The notes: a model not told the origin generated them from the letters alone. DNA of 64,000 nucleotides from Sulfoacidibacillus thermotolerans (GCF_003144315.1 NZ_MPDK01000007.1:62001-126000), one strand, 5' to 3'; numbered from the stretch's first letter, positions 44,573 through 57,680 are shown. Program-made: numbers and translations.

Positions 44573-44755
44573 GTGGTGCATAAACATTGGGAAGTTGATT
44601 CGGGGTGTCCGCGTTGTGGAAAAATTAATCATGTGTCTGTTCCTGTAGGCGAGCGCGTGGTTCGCGTTCACTGTGAACATTGTACACATGGCTACGACTA
44701 TCTGCACGTGGTGGCAGAACATACAGAAGTCGAGGATGACGAGTCGACGAAATGA
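44573..44755 (+). CDS. Small zinc-ribbon protein of unknown function
   Basis: 60 residues with CPRC and CEHC pairs 22 residues apart, a typical zinc-ribbon spacing, and an acidic end. GTG 44573 is preferred because GGAGGGG (44556-44562) lies ten bases upstream; the in-frame ATG 44528 has no site. It forms a single-gene unit between the inverted repeat at 44455 and the hairpin at 44790. I do not recognise the family; a nucleic-acid or protein-binding role is possible. Confidence 0.6.
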   Translation: MVHKHWEVDSGCPRCGKINHVSVPVGERVVRVHCEHCTHGYDYLHVVAEHTEVEDDESTK

Positions 44756-44789
44756 ATTCGTTTGCATGGACTGTTTCCTGACGAGAATG

Positions 44790-44836
44790 GCGGCGGCATA
44801 AAGAATGGACACGAATTGTTCAAAAAGTGCCGCCGC
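44790..44836 (+). terminator. GC-rich hairpin before the atp operon
   Basis: GCGGCGGCA (44790-44798) pairs perfectly with TGCCGCCGC (44828-44836), 29-base loop, followed by TTTGATATTTAT. It lies in a 312-base gene-free stretch that also holds the atp promoter. Probably ends the zinc-ribbon transcript. Confidence 0.6.
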
Positions 44837-44937
44837 TTTGATATTTATCCGTTCCTGTGCATGATCATTCTTATTTCGCGAATTAAGTTTTTTTTTAGAA
44901 CCCTTGCTGTAAACGATATGATTACCGCTTTCAGTCG

Positions 44938-44967
44938 TTGACAATAAATTTTAGCATAGTGTAGTAT
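44938..44967 (+). promoter_or_regulatory. Candidate promoter of the atp operon
   Basis: TTGACA (44938-44943), 18-base spacer, TAGTAT (44962-44967) in an AT-rich region about 100 bases before the first atp gene. The -35 is perfect; the -10 is imperfect, with TATAAG three bases later as an alternative. Confidence 0.55.
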
Positions 44968-45067
44968 AAGCAAGGACTCATGCGTGTACCCTACTGCGCG
45001 AATATTTCAGACTAGGAATATTTTGCCATACAAGTTAACGCGACTTGGCGATGTAGGGATTAGGTCA

Positions 45068-45352
45068 ATGAGACACTCAACTCCTTTATGCATGCTAGGG
45101 GCGGTGAGGGATTTCGACAAGAATGATAAAAAACCTACGGCACCATTTAACACTTGGAAGGCAGTTGCAATCTTTTCGGGTGCATCCTTGCAGGTGTTGG
45201 TGACCATGACGGTGTTCGGATTCCTTGGCCATCTCCTTGCGGATCGATGGGGACGCCCATGGTTGACCGCAATCGGAGTTTTGTTTGGTTTGATTGTAGG
45301 GATATCTGGCTTATCGTTCTTAATTAAACAACTTTTGGGTGGTAAGTCGTGA
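45068..45352 (+). CDS. atpZ: AtpZ/AtpI-like ATP synthase accessory membrane protein
   Basis: About 94 residues with two hydrophobic helices (VAIFSGASLQVLVTMTVFGFLG and the following GVLFGLIVGISGLSFLI), joined by ADRWGRPW. This matches small AtpZ/AtpI-type proteins encoded before atpB, implicated in Mg2+/Ca2+ transport or c-ring assembly. The start is uncertain: ATG 45068 has weak upstream AGGG; ATG 45092, GTG 45104 and an earlier frame start at 44984 are alternatives. Overlaps atpI by four bases. Confidence 0.7.
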   Translation: MRHSTPLCMLGAVRDFDKNDKKPTAPFNTWKAVAIFSGASLQVLVTMTVFGFLGHLLADRWGRPWLTAIGVLFGLIVGISGLSFLIKQLLGGKS

Positions 45353-45750
45353 ACGATATCGAAAGATTACAAGCGCGCTTGCGCGTTGTGCAGCGAATCG
45401 GCATTGGGATCATTGCCCTGAGCGCGGTGGCGCGATTTGTCTTTCGCAGTGCACAGCCAGACATGAACGGATTGCTTTTGGGCGAATTGGGTGGGGCCTA
45501 TGTTTACTACAGCATGATCCGGCAGGGGCATTTGCGTGACGGGCTACAAGGAAAAGCTCTGTTTGCGTCTGGGATGCTTGGGATGGTCACGCGCTTTGTC
45601 GTGCTGATTGCAGTAATGGTCGTCGCGGTAAAATCGCCGGGCGTTAACCCGTTTGCTGCACTAGTCGGCTATTTGCTTGGTTTTGTTTTGCTCTTCTTTG
45701 GCCTTTACGGCTATGCGAAGAACCGACGAATAACTCCTGGGGGAAAGTAG
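45349..45750 (+). CDS. atpI: ATP synthase protein I-like
   Basis: 133 residues with four predicted membrane helices (IGIGIIALSAVARFVF, LLGELGGAYVYYSMI, MLGMVTRFVVLIAVMVVA, LVGYLLGFVLLFFGLYGYA), the AtpI pattern. Assists c-ring assembly in some bacteria. GTG start overlapping the previous stop (GTGA). Precedes atpB by eight bases. Confidence 0.85.
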   Translation: MNDIERLQARLRVVQRIGIGIIALSAVARFVFRSAQPDMNGLLLGELGGAYVYYSMIRQGHLRDGLQGKALFASGMLGMVTRFVVLIAVMVVAVKSPGVNPFAALVGYLLGFVLLFFGLYGYAKNRRITPGGK

Positions 45751-45758
45751 GTGAGAAA

Positions 45759-46520
45759 GTGCCAGCATTCCCATACCTGTTTTATAACACGATCTTTCGA
45801 ATCAATATCGTAACAATCGCCATGATGATATTGACGGGGATCATCGTCCTTGTCTTACTGCGTCTTGCCCAGCGCAATCTGGATGTGCGCAAGCCGCGTG
45901 GCCTGCAGAATTTTATTGAGTGGGCGATTGATTTTACAGCCAATATGGCGCGCGATACAATGCCGAGTGAGCGCATGGTGCAATGGATTCTGCCTTTGGC
46001 TTTCACGATGCTGATCTTTTTGTTTGTCGCCAACTGGTTAGGGCTCATCGCGACGATTAGCATTAAGCTGAATCATCCAATCCCATGGCTTGGCTTGACA
46101 GCGCAAAATTTGGCGATGGCGCACGGCGAAGTTCCGCTATTTGATTCGCCTACCGCGAATATGAGCATGACGCTTGGCATGGCATTTATGGTGTGGATAC
46201 TGAGCCACGCACAAGGTCTGCGTCACCCTAGGCAGTATTTTCGCCACTATCGGAATCCGATGGCAATCATTGAGGAGATTACAAACCCGCTTACGCACGG
46301 CATGCGTCTTTATGGCAATATCTTTGCGGGAGAAGCTTTGATTGGCGTCATTTTGACCATTCCGTTGATTTTTGGATGGCTTCCGGTCAGCATTCCACTG
46401 TTGCTCGTGTGGCTGCTCTACAGTGGCTTTGTGAGTACGATTCAGGCGTACGTGTTTACGATTTTGATGACACTTTATGTTGGGCATAAGTCATACGGCG
46501 ATCAAGTGGATCACGCATAA
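45759..46520 (+). CDS. atpB: ATP synthase F0 subunit a
   Basis: 253 residues, five to six membrane helices. Carries the essential proton-channel Arg in NPLTHGMRLYGNIFAGEALIGV and the following conserved Gly/Glu. Forms the stator half-channels next to the c-ring. GTG start behind AGTAGGTGAGAAA. A 90-base gap to atpE contains a GC-rich hairpin. Confidence 0.95.
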   Translation: MPAFPYLFYNTIFRINIVTIAMMILTGIIVLVLLRLAQRNLDVRKPRGLQNFIEWAIDFTANMARDTMPSERMVQWILPLAFTMLIFLFVANWLGLIATISIKLNHPIPWLGLTAQNLAMAHGEVPLFDSPTANMSMTLGMAFMVWILSHAQGLRHPRQYFRHYRNPMAIIEEITNPLTHGMRLYGNIFAGEALIGVILTIPLIFGWLPVSIPLLLVWLLYSGFVSTIQAYVFTILMTLYVGHKSYGDQVDHA

Positions 46521-46535
46521 GACAAAAGACAAAAC

Positions 46536-46563
46536 GCTCGCATAGGCGCCTTCGTGCGCGAGC
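46536..46563 (+). repeat. Hairpin in the atpB-atpE gap
   Basis: GCTCGC (46536-46541) pairs with GCGAGC (46558-46563), inner GC-rich loop. No T-run. Possibly an mRNA processing or stability element that raises c-subunit output; speculative. Confidence 0.35.
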
Positions 46564-46595
46564 AGTGAAACAAGCCCTATGCTTAAGATCATTGA

Positions 46596-46859
<264 letters not shown>

Positions 46860-46940
46860 GTCGCTCAAAATCCATTGCAACAACCCTAAGTGGCAGTGAG
46901 CCGTGGATCCATACCGGTTGGAAAGGGGAGACAGGCACAA

Positions 46941-47419
46941 TTGTTTGAACTTGGAACGTTTATCGTATCGATTGTGACGTTCTTGATCATGTTTTGGATT
47001 ATCAAGACGTACGGATTTGCCCCCTTGGCTCGAATGCTTGAACAACGTCGCCAGTTGGTGGAAGGGCAGATCAGTGAAGCAGAACAGAATCGTCTACAAG
47101 CCGAGAAATACTTAAATGAACAACACACATTACTAGAAGAAGCTAGAAAACAAGCGAAAGAAATTGTTGATGCAGCGCGCGTCCGTGCAGATGAACAAGC
47201 CCGCGAGATCGTGGCAGCAGCGGAGGCAGAAGCGGAGCGGCTGCTTGAATCAAACCGTCAGTTGATTGAACGCGAGCGTGCAGAAGCCATGTCAGAAGTT
47301 ATGGCGACCGTGTCATCGCTCACAGTGGAATTAAGTGAAAAACTGCTTCATCGTCACGCGGATCAAGCGGTGCATGCAGAAATGGTGCAAGAGGCCGAAA
47401 AAATGCTGGGTGACTTGGC

Positions 47420-47426
<7 letters not shown>
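46941..47426 (+). CDS. atpF: ATP synthase F0 subunit b
   Basis: 161 residues. One N-terminal membrane helix (FIVSIVTFLIMFWII) and a long charged coiled coil forming the peripheral stalk. TTG 46941 is preferred because AAGGGGAG (46923-46930) is ten bases upstream; GTG 46890 would put that site inside the gene and add a polar leader. Overlaps atpH by seven bases. Confidence 0.94.
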
Positions 47427-49488
<2,062 letters not shown>

Positions 49489-49531
49489 GCTTCGTGTCCC
49501 ATTCGAGGAACGTAAAAGGTGGTGAAAATGA

Positions 49532-50392
49532 GTGGCGCAAAGCCCAAGAGATATACGACGGCGGATTAAAAGCGTGCAAAACACAGCCCAGATTACAAAG
49601 GCGATGGAAATGGTTGCCGCTGCAAAGTTGCGGCGTGTGCAAGAGGCAGTACAGCTTTCCAAGCCCTATTTGGAAAAGATGCAGGAAATGCTTGCGGACA
49701 TTGCTCATTCTGCGCGCTTTGTGAAACATCCGTTGCTTGCTGTGCGTCCCGTTCGACGTACGGGATATCTAGTCATTACCTCCGATCGCGGATTGGCGGG
49801 CGCATACAATGCGAATGTGATTCGACGTGCTCTGCAAGAATTTCGCGGGAAGGACAAGGCGTCCTACACTATTTTTGCAGTGGGACGCAAAGGACGCGAT
49901 TTTTTCTCCCGTCATGGCTATCCATTATCGGGCGAAGCAACAGGTCTACCAGATTCGCCGACGTATCCAAGTATCAGTTCGCTAGCGGAGCAGATTGTCA
50001 GTGCTTACGGAGCGGAAGAGTTTGATGAACTATACATGGTGTACAACGAGTTTATCAATGCGGTCACGCAGCGGACCGTCGCAGTAAAAGTACTGCCGCT
50101 TACGGATCTAAGCAAAGCGGATACGGCCAGAAAGGTGAATTTCCTCTATGAGCCAGACGAAGTCACATTGCTGACTGCTTTGCTGCCAAAATATGCGGAG
50201 ACTCTGGTTTATCAGGCCGTATTGGACGCAAAAGCAAGTGAACATGGCGCGCGCATGACTGCGATGGGCAATGCTTCTGACGCAGCCGGTGAAATGATCG
50301 ACTCTTTAACATTGGCCTTAAACCGAGCGCGGCAAGCTGCAATCACCACGCAAATTGCAGAAGTGGTCGGCGGTGCCGAAGCGTTGAAGTGA
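49532..50392 (+). CDS. atpG: ATP synthase F1 subunit gamma
   Basis: 286 residues, central rotor shaft. N-terminal DIRRRIKSVQNTAQITKAM and C-terminal ARMTAMGNASDAAGEMI and LNRARQAAITTQI, the two helices forming the coiled coil, are typical. GTG start behind AAAAGGTGGTGAAAATGA. Confidence 0.96.
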   Translation: MAQSPRDIRRRIKSVQNTAQITKAMEMVAAAKLRRVQEAVQLSKPYLEKMQEMLADIAHSARFVKHPLLAVRPVRRTGYLVITSDRGLAGAYNANVIRRALQEFRGKDKASYTIFAVGRKGRDFFSRHGYPLSGEATGLPDSPTYPSISSLAEQIVSAYGAEEFDELYMVYNEFINAVTQRTVAVKVLPLTDLSKADTARKVNFLYEPDEVTLLTALLPKYAETLVYQAVLDAKASEHGARMTAMGNASDAAGEMIDSLTLALNRARQAAITTQIAEVVGGAEALK

Positions 50393-50399
50393 TCGCTAA

Positions 50400-51818
<1,419 letters not shown>

Positions 51819-51896
51819 GTCATGCCACTTGCATTTTTAGTGGTCCCTTGAAAAACTATGGGTGGATGATTCCCACTGCACAAAGGAAGTGTCGGC

Positions 51897-52352
51897 TTGA
51901 GCACCGTACCATTACAAGTCGTAACCCCCGACCGTGTCGTGCTTGATATGGACATACAGATGCTGTCCTTGCGCGGCGGCGGTGGGGAACTAGGAATTTT
52001 GCCGCGCCATACGCCGCTTGCGACGACCGTAAAGCCAGGAGTGATTAAGGTCAAATTGGCTGAAGGTGAAGACTTTCTTGCAGTGAGTGAAGGTTTTCTG
52101 CAAGTGATGCCAGATCGGATTACACTCCTTGTCGAATCTGCTGAAGTTGGCTCATTCATCGATATGGATCGGGTCTCGCTCGCTAAAGAACGAGCTGAAA
52201 AACGTTTGGCGGAACACGCTGACGATGTGCAGACCGAGCGAGCCAAAGCGGCGTTGCAACGGGCAAATTATCGGACAGAAGCACATGAATTGTCCTTAAA
52301 ACATGGCGAAGTCATTAAACACAGAATAGAAGGCAAAGAAAATATCCGTTAA
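51897..52352 (+). CDS. atpC: ATP synthase F1 subunit epsilon
   Basis: 151 residues: N-terminal beta sandwich (LQVVTPDRVVLDMDIQMLSL, GELGILPRHTPLATTVKPG) and C-terminal helical hairpin (from about residue 85). The C-terminal region is slightly longer than usual. TTG start; the 78-base gap after atpD shows no hairpin. Last gene of the atp operon. Confidence 0.93.
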   Translation: MSTVPLQVVTPDRVVLDMDIQMLSLRGGGGELGILPRHTPLATTVKPGVIKVKLAEGEDFLAVSEGFLQVMPDRITLLVESAEVGSFIDMDRVSLAKERAEKRLAEHADDVQTERAKAALQRANYRTEAHELSLKHGEVIKHRIEGKENIR

Positions 52353-52360
52353 AAAAGCAT

Positions 52361-52396
52361 AGCGTCAGTTCTGCGAGAGTAGACTGGCGCTTTTTG
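52361..52396 (+). terminator. Terminator of the atp operon
   Basis: AGCGTCAGT (52361-52369) pairs with ACTGGCGCT (52383-52391), nine pairs with one wobble, followed by TTTTT. It begins the 319-base gap between atpC and nuoA, whose remainder holds only the nuo promoter and a 42-codon frame (52400-52528) without a ribosome-binding site. Confidence 0.85.
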
Positions 52397-52541
52397 TACA
52401 TGAGCAAACACATCTGGACTCAGCATGAAACAACACATAAAGAAAGAGTAAAACAGCTCGTAAACTTCTATACGAGTGAAAAAAGGATGCGAAAATACGG
52501 GGAATTGGGTAAGCTAAGCACTAAGTAGTCTTACTGGGTGT

Positions 52542-52570
52542 TTTACTCCTACAGGGGGCTTTGTTATAAT
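52542..52570 (+). promoter_or_regulatory. Promoter of the complex I operon
   Basis: TTTACT (52542-52547), 17-base spacer, perfect -10 TATAAT (52565-52570). The start would be about 95 bases before nuoA, leaving a leader in which I recognise no regulatory structure. Confidence 0.6.
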
Positions 52571-52671
52571 ATCCGTGTTTCACTAGTAGAAATGCTGTCT
52601 CACGTGTTGAAAATGTGAAGTGTGCAGACAGCGACGCAATCAACCTTCCAAACAAAGGGGGTGTGGCGATT

Positions 52672-53034
52672 TTGTACGGGAATAATTATTTATTTGTCCT
52701 TATCTTCCTAGCACTTGGGGTTTTTCTACCAGTTTCCTCACTCATGGTCATTGGACCACTGTTACGACCTAATCATCCATCGCGAGCCAAGACCACTACC
52801 TATGAGAGTGGTCTAGAACCTGTGGGGGATGCGCGTGCGCGTTATAACGTAAGGTACTATCTGTTTGCACTGTTATTTGTCATATTTGATGTAGAAATTG
52901 TATTTTTGTATCCTTGGGCGGTGGAGTACAAACATCTTGGAGTTTTTGGATTTGTTGAGATGTTGATCTTCATTTTGTTGCTCGTGATTGGCCTTGTTTA
53001 CGCGTGGAGAAAGAAGGTGCTCGAATGGAAATGA
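52672..53034 (+). CDS. nuoA: NADH-quinone oxidoreductase subunit A
   Basis: 120 residues, three membrane helices. Family stretch [43 protein letters not shown] is split by standard helix boundaries; the acidic FDVE is characteristic. TTG 52672 follows AAAGGGGGTG with good spacing; the earlier frame start at 52615 lacks a site. First of eleven nuo genes. Overlaps nuoB by ten bases. Confidence 0.95.
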   Translation: MYGNNYLFVLIFLALGVFLPVSSLMVIGPLLRPNHPSRAKTTTYESGLEPVGDARARYNVRYYLFALLFVIFDVEIVFLYPWAVEYKHLGVFGFVEMLIFILLLVIGLVYAWRKKVLEWK

Positions 53035-53567
53035 ATCCGCATGTCCAATTGCCGACGATCGAGTACGAAGGCTTTACGAAGGAGGAATCCTCTGAGCTTC
53101 GACGCGCAGGGGTGATCGTCGGACCATTGGAACAAATAAAAGGATGGGCGCGCAGCAATAGTTTATGGCCACTTACCTTTGGGCTCGCATGTTGTGCGAT
53201 TGAAATGATGGGAGCTGGCGCATCCCATTATGACCTCGATCGATTCGGGATTATCTTCCGAGCCTCACCACGCCAATCTGACGTGATGATTGTTGCAGGG
53301 ACAGTGACAAAGAAAATGGCTCCCTTATTGCGCCGTCTATACGATCAAATGCCGGAACCCAAATGGGTTGTTTCGATGGGGTCTTGTGCGACCGCAGGTG
53401 GGCCGTATGTGCGTTCATACTCTGTCGTTAAAGGGGTTGATCAGATCGTGCCGGTGGATGTATACGTGCCGGGATGTCCACCCTCCCCTGTCGCCTTAAT
53501 TTATGGACTCAATAAATTACAGGAGAAAATCCGCATCGAGGCGTCTGGAAGGAAGGTGTCAAGCTAA
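53025..53567 (+). CDS. nuoB: NADH-quinone oxidoreductase subunit B
   Basis: 180 residues. Holds cluster N2, the last electron carrier before quinone: tandem Cys in ACCAIEMM, Cys in MGSCATAGG and Cys in [11 protein letters not shown] 53025 has AAGGTG five bases upstream; ATG 53031 is an alternative. Peripheral membrane arm. Confidence 0.96.
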   Translation: MEMNPHVQLPTIEYEGFTKEESSELRRAGVIVGPLEQIKGWARSNSLWPLTFGLACCAIEMMGAGASHYDLDRFGIIFRASPRQSDVMIVAGTVTKKMAPLLRRLYDQMPEPKWVVSMGSCATAGGPYVRSYSVVKGVDQIVPVDVYVPGCPPSPVALIYGLNKLQEKIRIEASGRKVSS

Positions 53568-53568
53568 G

Positions 53569-54192
53569 ATGGCGGAAGATAAACAGGCAGATAAAGTAGC
53601 GTCGAGTGAGACGGTCGAAAAAGCGGCGCCTGAAAAGACCGCAAAAGCTGCACCTGCTAAAGCAGCCAAAGCACCGGCGCCCCCTGATCCACGTGTGGAA
53701 CAGGCAAAGCAACAGGGCGAAGCGATCAAAGTTGCGATTGAGCAAAAACTAGGAGCAGGGACGGTCGAGGAAGTCATTGCGAGCAAGGAGGTTCCCATTT
53801 TGCGAATCGCGTCCGCAAAATGGCGTGAGGCGATTACATTTTTGCGCGATGATCCCGAGCAGCGTTTCGATTATATTGAGCTTTTCGCTGGAACCGATTA
53901 CAAAGATTATATTGAAGTCGTGCTCTACTTGCATGCGATGTCGCGGGGTACATACATCAGCGTAAAGACCCGAACACCGCGAGAGCAAGCCGTGCTCCCT
54001 TCTCTTGCCCCAGTATTTCCAGGGGTTAACTGGGAAGAGCGAGAGGTCTTTGATTTACTTGGTGTCACCTTTGAAGGTCATCCTGACTTGCGACGTATCA
54101 TGATGTGGGATGGTTGGAATGGCCATCCACTGCGAAAAGACTACTCAGAGTTTGAAAACATGCCACAACGAGGAGGTGAACCTCGCGGATGA
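53569..54192 (+). CDS. nuoC: NADH-quinone oxidoreductase subunit C
   Basis: 207 residues. Core 30-kDa-subunit domain from about residue 60, with signature REVFDLLGVTFEGHPDLRRI and HPLRKDY. The first 40 or so residues are an Ala/Lys/Pro-rich, low-complexity extension (repeats of KAAPAK type) of unknown purpose. ATG 53569 follows GGAAGGAAGGTG. Overlaps nuoD by four bases. Confidence 0.94.
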   Translation: MAEDKQADKVASSETVEKAAPEKTAKAAPAKAAKAPAPPDPRVEQAKQQGEAIKVAIEQKLGAGTVEEVIASKEVPILRIASAKWREAITFLRDDPEQRFDYIELFAGTDYKDYIEVVLYLHAMSRGTYISVKTRTPREQAVLPSLAPVFPGVNWEEREVFDLLGVTFEGHPDLRRIMMWDGWNGHPLRKDYSEFENMPQRGGEPRG

Positions 54193-55295
54193 GTACGTCA
54201 CTTCGAACCGAAGAGATGATTTTAAACGTTGGACCTCAACATCCAAGTACACATGGTGTGTTCCGTCTTGTGGTCACTCTGGATGGAGAGCAAATCATAG
54301 ATGCCGATCCAGTCGTGGGTTATTTACATCGCGGTACTGAAAAGTTGGCCGAAGGGTTGCAATATACACAAATCATCCCTTATACCGACCGATTGGACTA
54401 TCTTGCAGCCATGTTAAATAATTACGCGCTCGTACACACCGTTGAGTATGCACTGGATCTTGAGATTCCAGCGCGTGCCGAATATTTGCGCGTGATTGTG
54501 ATGGAGCTAAATCGCATTGCCTCACACCTGTTGTTTTTAGGGACGTATCTACTGGATTTAGGAGCAATGAGTCCGTTTCTTTACGTCTTTCAGGAGCGTG
54601 AGCGCATTGTCCAATTGTTTAACGAAATTTGCGGTGCGCGTTTAACTTACAATTATATGCGCGTGGGTGGAGTCAAGTGGGATGCGCCTCCCGGATGGAT
54701 TGAAAAAGTCCGCGATTTCATCCCCTTTATGCGAGAAAAAGTGAAAATGTACGACAAGCTCATCTCAGGGAATGAAATCTTCTTGCATCGCGTGCGGGGC
54801 ATTGGTGTGATCACGAAAGAGGATGCACTGCAATATTCATTGTCAGGGATTAACTTGCGTTCGACAGGCATCGCATTTGACCTGCGCAAGAATCGTCCCT
54901 ACAGTCTTTACAATCAGTTTGAATTTGATGTGGTGACAGGGAAAAATGGGGACTGCTTTGATCGCTATTATCTTCATTTAGAAGAGATTCGGCAGTCGCT
55001 GCGCATCGTCGAACAAGCGGTCGCACAAATTCCAGAGGGTCCAGTGCTTGGCAAGGTGCCGAAATTGATCCGTGTTCCCGCTGGCGAATACTACCGCAGT
55101 ATCGAAGGCGCACGCGGTGAACTCGGTGTGTATATCGTGTCAGACGGTAAAGATAAGCCGTATCGCTTAAAGCTGCGCCGCCCCTCCTTTGTCAATTTGC
55201 AGATTCTGCGCAAGCTGCTCATTGGGCAGAGTATGGCCAACCTCATTGCAATCCTTGGTGCAGTGGACATTGTACTCGGGGAGGTCGACGCCTAG
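54189..55295 (+). CDS. nuoD: NADH-quinone oxidoreductase subunit D
   Basis: 368 residues, 49-kDa-type subunit forming the quinone pocket with NuoB. Starts LNVGPQHPSTHGVFRL with the conserved quinone-site His, then DPVVGYLHRGTEKLAE, YTDRLDYLA, and FDVVTGKNGDCFDRYYLHLEEIRQS. Standard length. Ends one base before the nuoH start region. Confidence 0.97.
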   Translation: MSTSLRTEEMILNVGPQHPSTHGVFRLVVTLDGEQIIDADPVVGYLHRGTEKLAEGLQYTQIIPYTDRLDYLAAMLNNYALVHTVEYALDLEIPARAEYLRVIVMELNRIASHLLFLGTYLLDLGAMSPFLYVFQERERIVQLFNEICGARLTYNYMRVGGVKWDAPPGWIEKVRDFIPFMREKVKMYDKLISGNEIFLHRVRGIGVITKEDALQYSLSGINLRSTGIAFDLRKNRPYSLYNQFEFDVVTGKNGDCFDRYYLHLEEIRQSLRIVEQAVAQIPEGPVLGKVPKLIRVPAGEYYRSIEGARGELGVYIVSDGKDKPYRLKLRRPSFVNLQILRKLLIGQSMANLIAILGAVDIVLGEVDA

Positions 55296-55296
55296 C

Positions 55297-56289
55297 ATGT
55301 TTTCATGGCAAACGCAACCACTCACCTGGATGCATTTTCTAGGGATGCTGATCGGGGCCGTCATTGTGCTTTTTCTCGTCCTTTTTATTGTTATGTATAC
55401 GATTTATTTTGAACGCAAAGTCATCGGTTGGATGCAAAACCGCATCGGTCCAAACCGCGTAGGGCCATTCGGCTTATTGCAGAGTGCAGCAGACGTTTTT
55501 AAATTGCTATTAAAAGAAGACATTATTCCGGCCAATGCAGATCGGCCGATGTTCCTGATTGCACCCATCATTGCATTTGTGCCATCTTTTATGGTGCTAG
55601 CGGTTATTCCCTATACAGCGACACACATTTTCACCGCGGGGTTAAATGTAGGGGTGCTATACTATATCGCATTGTCCTCTATCTCGATTGTTGGAATTGT
55701 ACTTGGTGGATGGGCTTCCAATAACAAGTATTCACTGGTTGGGGGATTGCGCTCTGCTGCGCAAATGATCAGCTATGAAATACCTCTTGGATTGTCAATT
55801 CTCGGGGTGATTATGCTTGCAGGATCGCTCAATCTCAACACGATCGTCACTCATCAAGCTACAGATCGTTTTGGTTGGTACATTATCCCCCAGATCATCG
55901 GGTTTGTCGTCTTTGTCATCGCAGCGATCGCAGAACTGAATCGCACCCCTTTTGACTTGCCAGAAGCAGAATCAGAACTAGTTGCTGGTTATTTTACAGA
56001 GTATACCGGATTTCGCTTCGCTTTTTACATGCTTGCGGAGTATGTCTATGTGTTTGCGATTTCTGCCCTTGGCACCACACTCTTTCTCGGAGGTTGGGAG
56101 GGTCCTTTCCTACCTTCTTGGCTGTGGTTTGCGATCAAAACGAGTGCCTTTATCTTTTTCCTCTTTTGGGTGCGCGCTACGATGCCGCGTATTCGGATTG
56201 ATCAGTTGATGGGATTTGCCTGGAAGGTACTGATCCCAGTTGCGCTGTTCAATATCCTACTCACGGGGGCGCTGTCGCTGATCTTATAG
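55297..56289 (+). CDS. nuoH: NADH-quinone oxidoreductase subunit H
   Basis: 330 residues, about eight membrane helices. Signature loops FERKVIGWMQNRIGPNRVGP and the Glu-rich LNRTPFDLPEAESELVAGYFTEY that lines the quinone tunnel. ATG 55297 is two bases after the nuoD stop, with GGGGAGG upstream; the longer frame from 55189 lies inside nuoD and is rejected. Confidence 0.97.
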   Translation: MFSWQTQPLTWMHFLGMLIGAVIVLFLVLFIVMYTIYFERKVIGWMQNRIGPNRVGPFGLLQSAADVFKLLLKEDIIPANADRPMFLIAPIIAFVPSFMVLAVIPYTATHIFTAGLNVGVLYYIALSSISIVGIVLGGWASNNKYSLVGGLRSAAQMISYEIPLGLSILGVIMLAGSLNLNTIVTHQATDRFGWYIIPQIIGFVVFVIAAIAELNRTPFDLPEAESELVAGYFTEYTGFRFAFYMLAEYVYVFAISALGTTLFLGGWEGPFLPSWLWFAIKTSAFIFFLFWVRATMPRIRIDQLMGFAWKVLIPVALFNILLTGALSLIL

Positions 56290-56322
56290 AGCGGACGCTA
56301 TTTTCAAGGAGGAGGTGGCGAA

Positions 56323-56835
56323 ATGTTCGGATTTTTAAAGGGACTGAGTGTTACGTTTGGCCAGTTGACGAAGAAAAAGCTAACGCTGCAATATCCAGAA
56401 GTAAAACCAGAGTGGCCGGAACGGTTTCGTGGGATCCACGAATTTATCCCTGAACTCTGTATTGTCTGCAATCAGTGTGCTCGGATTTGTCCGACAAGTT
56501 GCATCTCACTTTCAGGCAGTCGAGATGAGAACAAGAAGATGCACATCGATACGTATGATATTAATTTTGAAATTTGTATCCTATGTGACCTTTGTACCGA
56601 GGTGTGTCCAACAGAATCGATTCGTATGACCGATCGCTTTGAATTGGCGACTTACTCGCGCGATGATCTGTATAAAGATATGCATTGGTTGTATGAGAAC
56701 CATGTCAAGCATGGGAGTTATCAACGCTTGCAGGAAGAAAAGGCAAAGGCTGCGCAAGAAGCACAAGAGCAAGCAGCAAAAGAAGCGAAAGTTGAGGCTG
56801 CAGCAAAGTCATCAGGGGAAGGAGGCGACGCGTGA
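56323..56835 (+). CDS. nuoI: NADH-quinone oxidoreductase subunit I
   Basis: 170 residues. Two [4Fe-4S] clusters (N6a, N6b) from CIVCNQCARICP and CILCDLCTEVCP. The C-terminal 35 residues are an Ala/Lys/Glu-rich tail not needed for cluster binding. Strong site AAGGAGGAGG before the ATG. Confidence 0.97.
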   Translation: MFGFLKGLSVTFGQLTKKKLTLQYPEVKPEWPERFRGIHEFIPELCIVCNQCARICPTSCISLSGSRDENKKMHIDTYDINFEICILCDLCTEVCPTESIRMTDRFELATYSRDDLYKDMHWLYENHVKHGSYQRLQEEKAKAAQEAQEQAAKEAKVEAAAKSSGEGGDA

Positions 56836-57362
56836 TGTTATTTGGACTGCCAATCACCGGAGCTACAATCACCTATTTCGTACTTGCATTGATCATCATC
56901 GTATCTGGTGTTTTCATGCTCACACTCACAAATGTCATGCATATGGCCGTGTCACTTGTCGGCGTATTTCTCGGTGTAGCAGGCATTTTTATTCTACTCG
57001 GGGCGGACTTTGTCGGGTTAGTTCAAGTAATGGTCTATGCAGGAGCAATCACAATTCTCATGGTCTTCGCGCTGATGCTGACGCATCGTGGATTAAATGG
57101 GCATCTACAGGGAGAAGTGGGGCCGTTTCGTGGGACGTTGACTTTTCTTAGCGTCGCGATCATTGTCGGCACATTGCTGTATGCAATCCGTAGTACTCCA
57201 TGGCCGGGAAGCACGACGGCATTACAACCTTTTCACCAATCCACAGTGAATCTGATCGCAAATGCGATTTTTCATCAGTATACAGTGGCGTTTGAGTTGG
57301 TCTCTGCAGTGCTTACCGTAGCGCTCGTCGGGGCGGCTGTGATTGCTAGGAAGGAGGAGTAA
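56832..57362 (+). CDS. nuoJ: NADH-quinone oxidoreductase subunit J
   Basis: 176 residues, five membrane helices. Family segment [29 protein letters not shown] is the pi-bulge helix region. GTG 56832 or ATG 56835; AAGGAGG (56819-56825) fits either. Overlaps nuoI. Confidence 0.95.
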   Translation: MMLFGLPITGATITYFVLALIIIVSGVFMLTLTNVMHMAVSLVGVFLGVAGIFILLGADFVGLVQVMVYAGAITILMVFALMLTHRGLNGHLQGEVGPFRGTLTFLSVAIIVGTLLYAIRSTPWPGSTTALQPFHQSTVNLIANAIFHQYTVAFELVSAVLTVALVGAAVIARKEE

Positions 57363-57364
57363 AC

Positions 57365-57670
57365 GTGGCTTTGCAACCCTTTCTTGCGCTCGGTGCAGTA
57401 TTATTTGGCATCGGACTGTATGGGGCGCTTACGAAACGCAATTTGATCATCGTTTTGATTTCAATTGAAATGATGCTGAATGCGGCAAACATTAATCTCG
57501 TTGCGTTTGCACATTTCCTGCCCAAACCCAATATCGAAGGGCAAGTTTATGCACTGTTTAATATCGCGATCGCTGCAGCAGAAGTGGCTGTCGGTCTCGC
57601 AATCTTGCTGTCGTTCTTTCGCGCGCGCAACACGAGTGATGTGCGCGATATGAACGCCATGAAGTGGTAG
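57365..57670 (+). CDS. nuoK: NADH-quinone oxidoreductase subunit K
   Basis: 101 residues, three membrane helices, with the two membrane Glu residues of the antiporter-like chain in [14 protein letters not shown] and [15 protein letters not shown] start two bases after nuoJ, behind AAGGAGGAG. Confidence 0.96.
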   Translation: MALQPFLALGAVLFGIGLYGALTKRNLIIVLISIEMMLNAANINLVAFAHFLPKPNIEGQVYALFNIAIAAAEVAVGLAILLSFFRARNTSDVRDMNAMKW

Positions 57671-57680
57671 GGGTGATCGT

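Noticed and set aside
52400-52528. 42-codon frame after the atp terminator (starts MSKHIWTQHE)
   Set aside because: No ribosome-binding site, begins immediately after a terminator and ends before the nuo promoter; residue make-up looks plausible but nothing supports expression.
55189-55296. N-terminal extension of nuoH
   Set aside because: It lies inside nuoD in another frame; ATG 55297 right after the nuoD stop has the ribosome-binding site and gives the family length.
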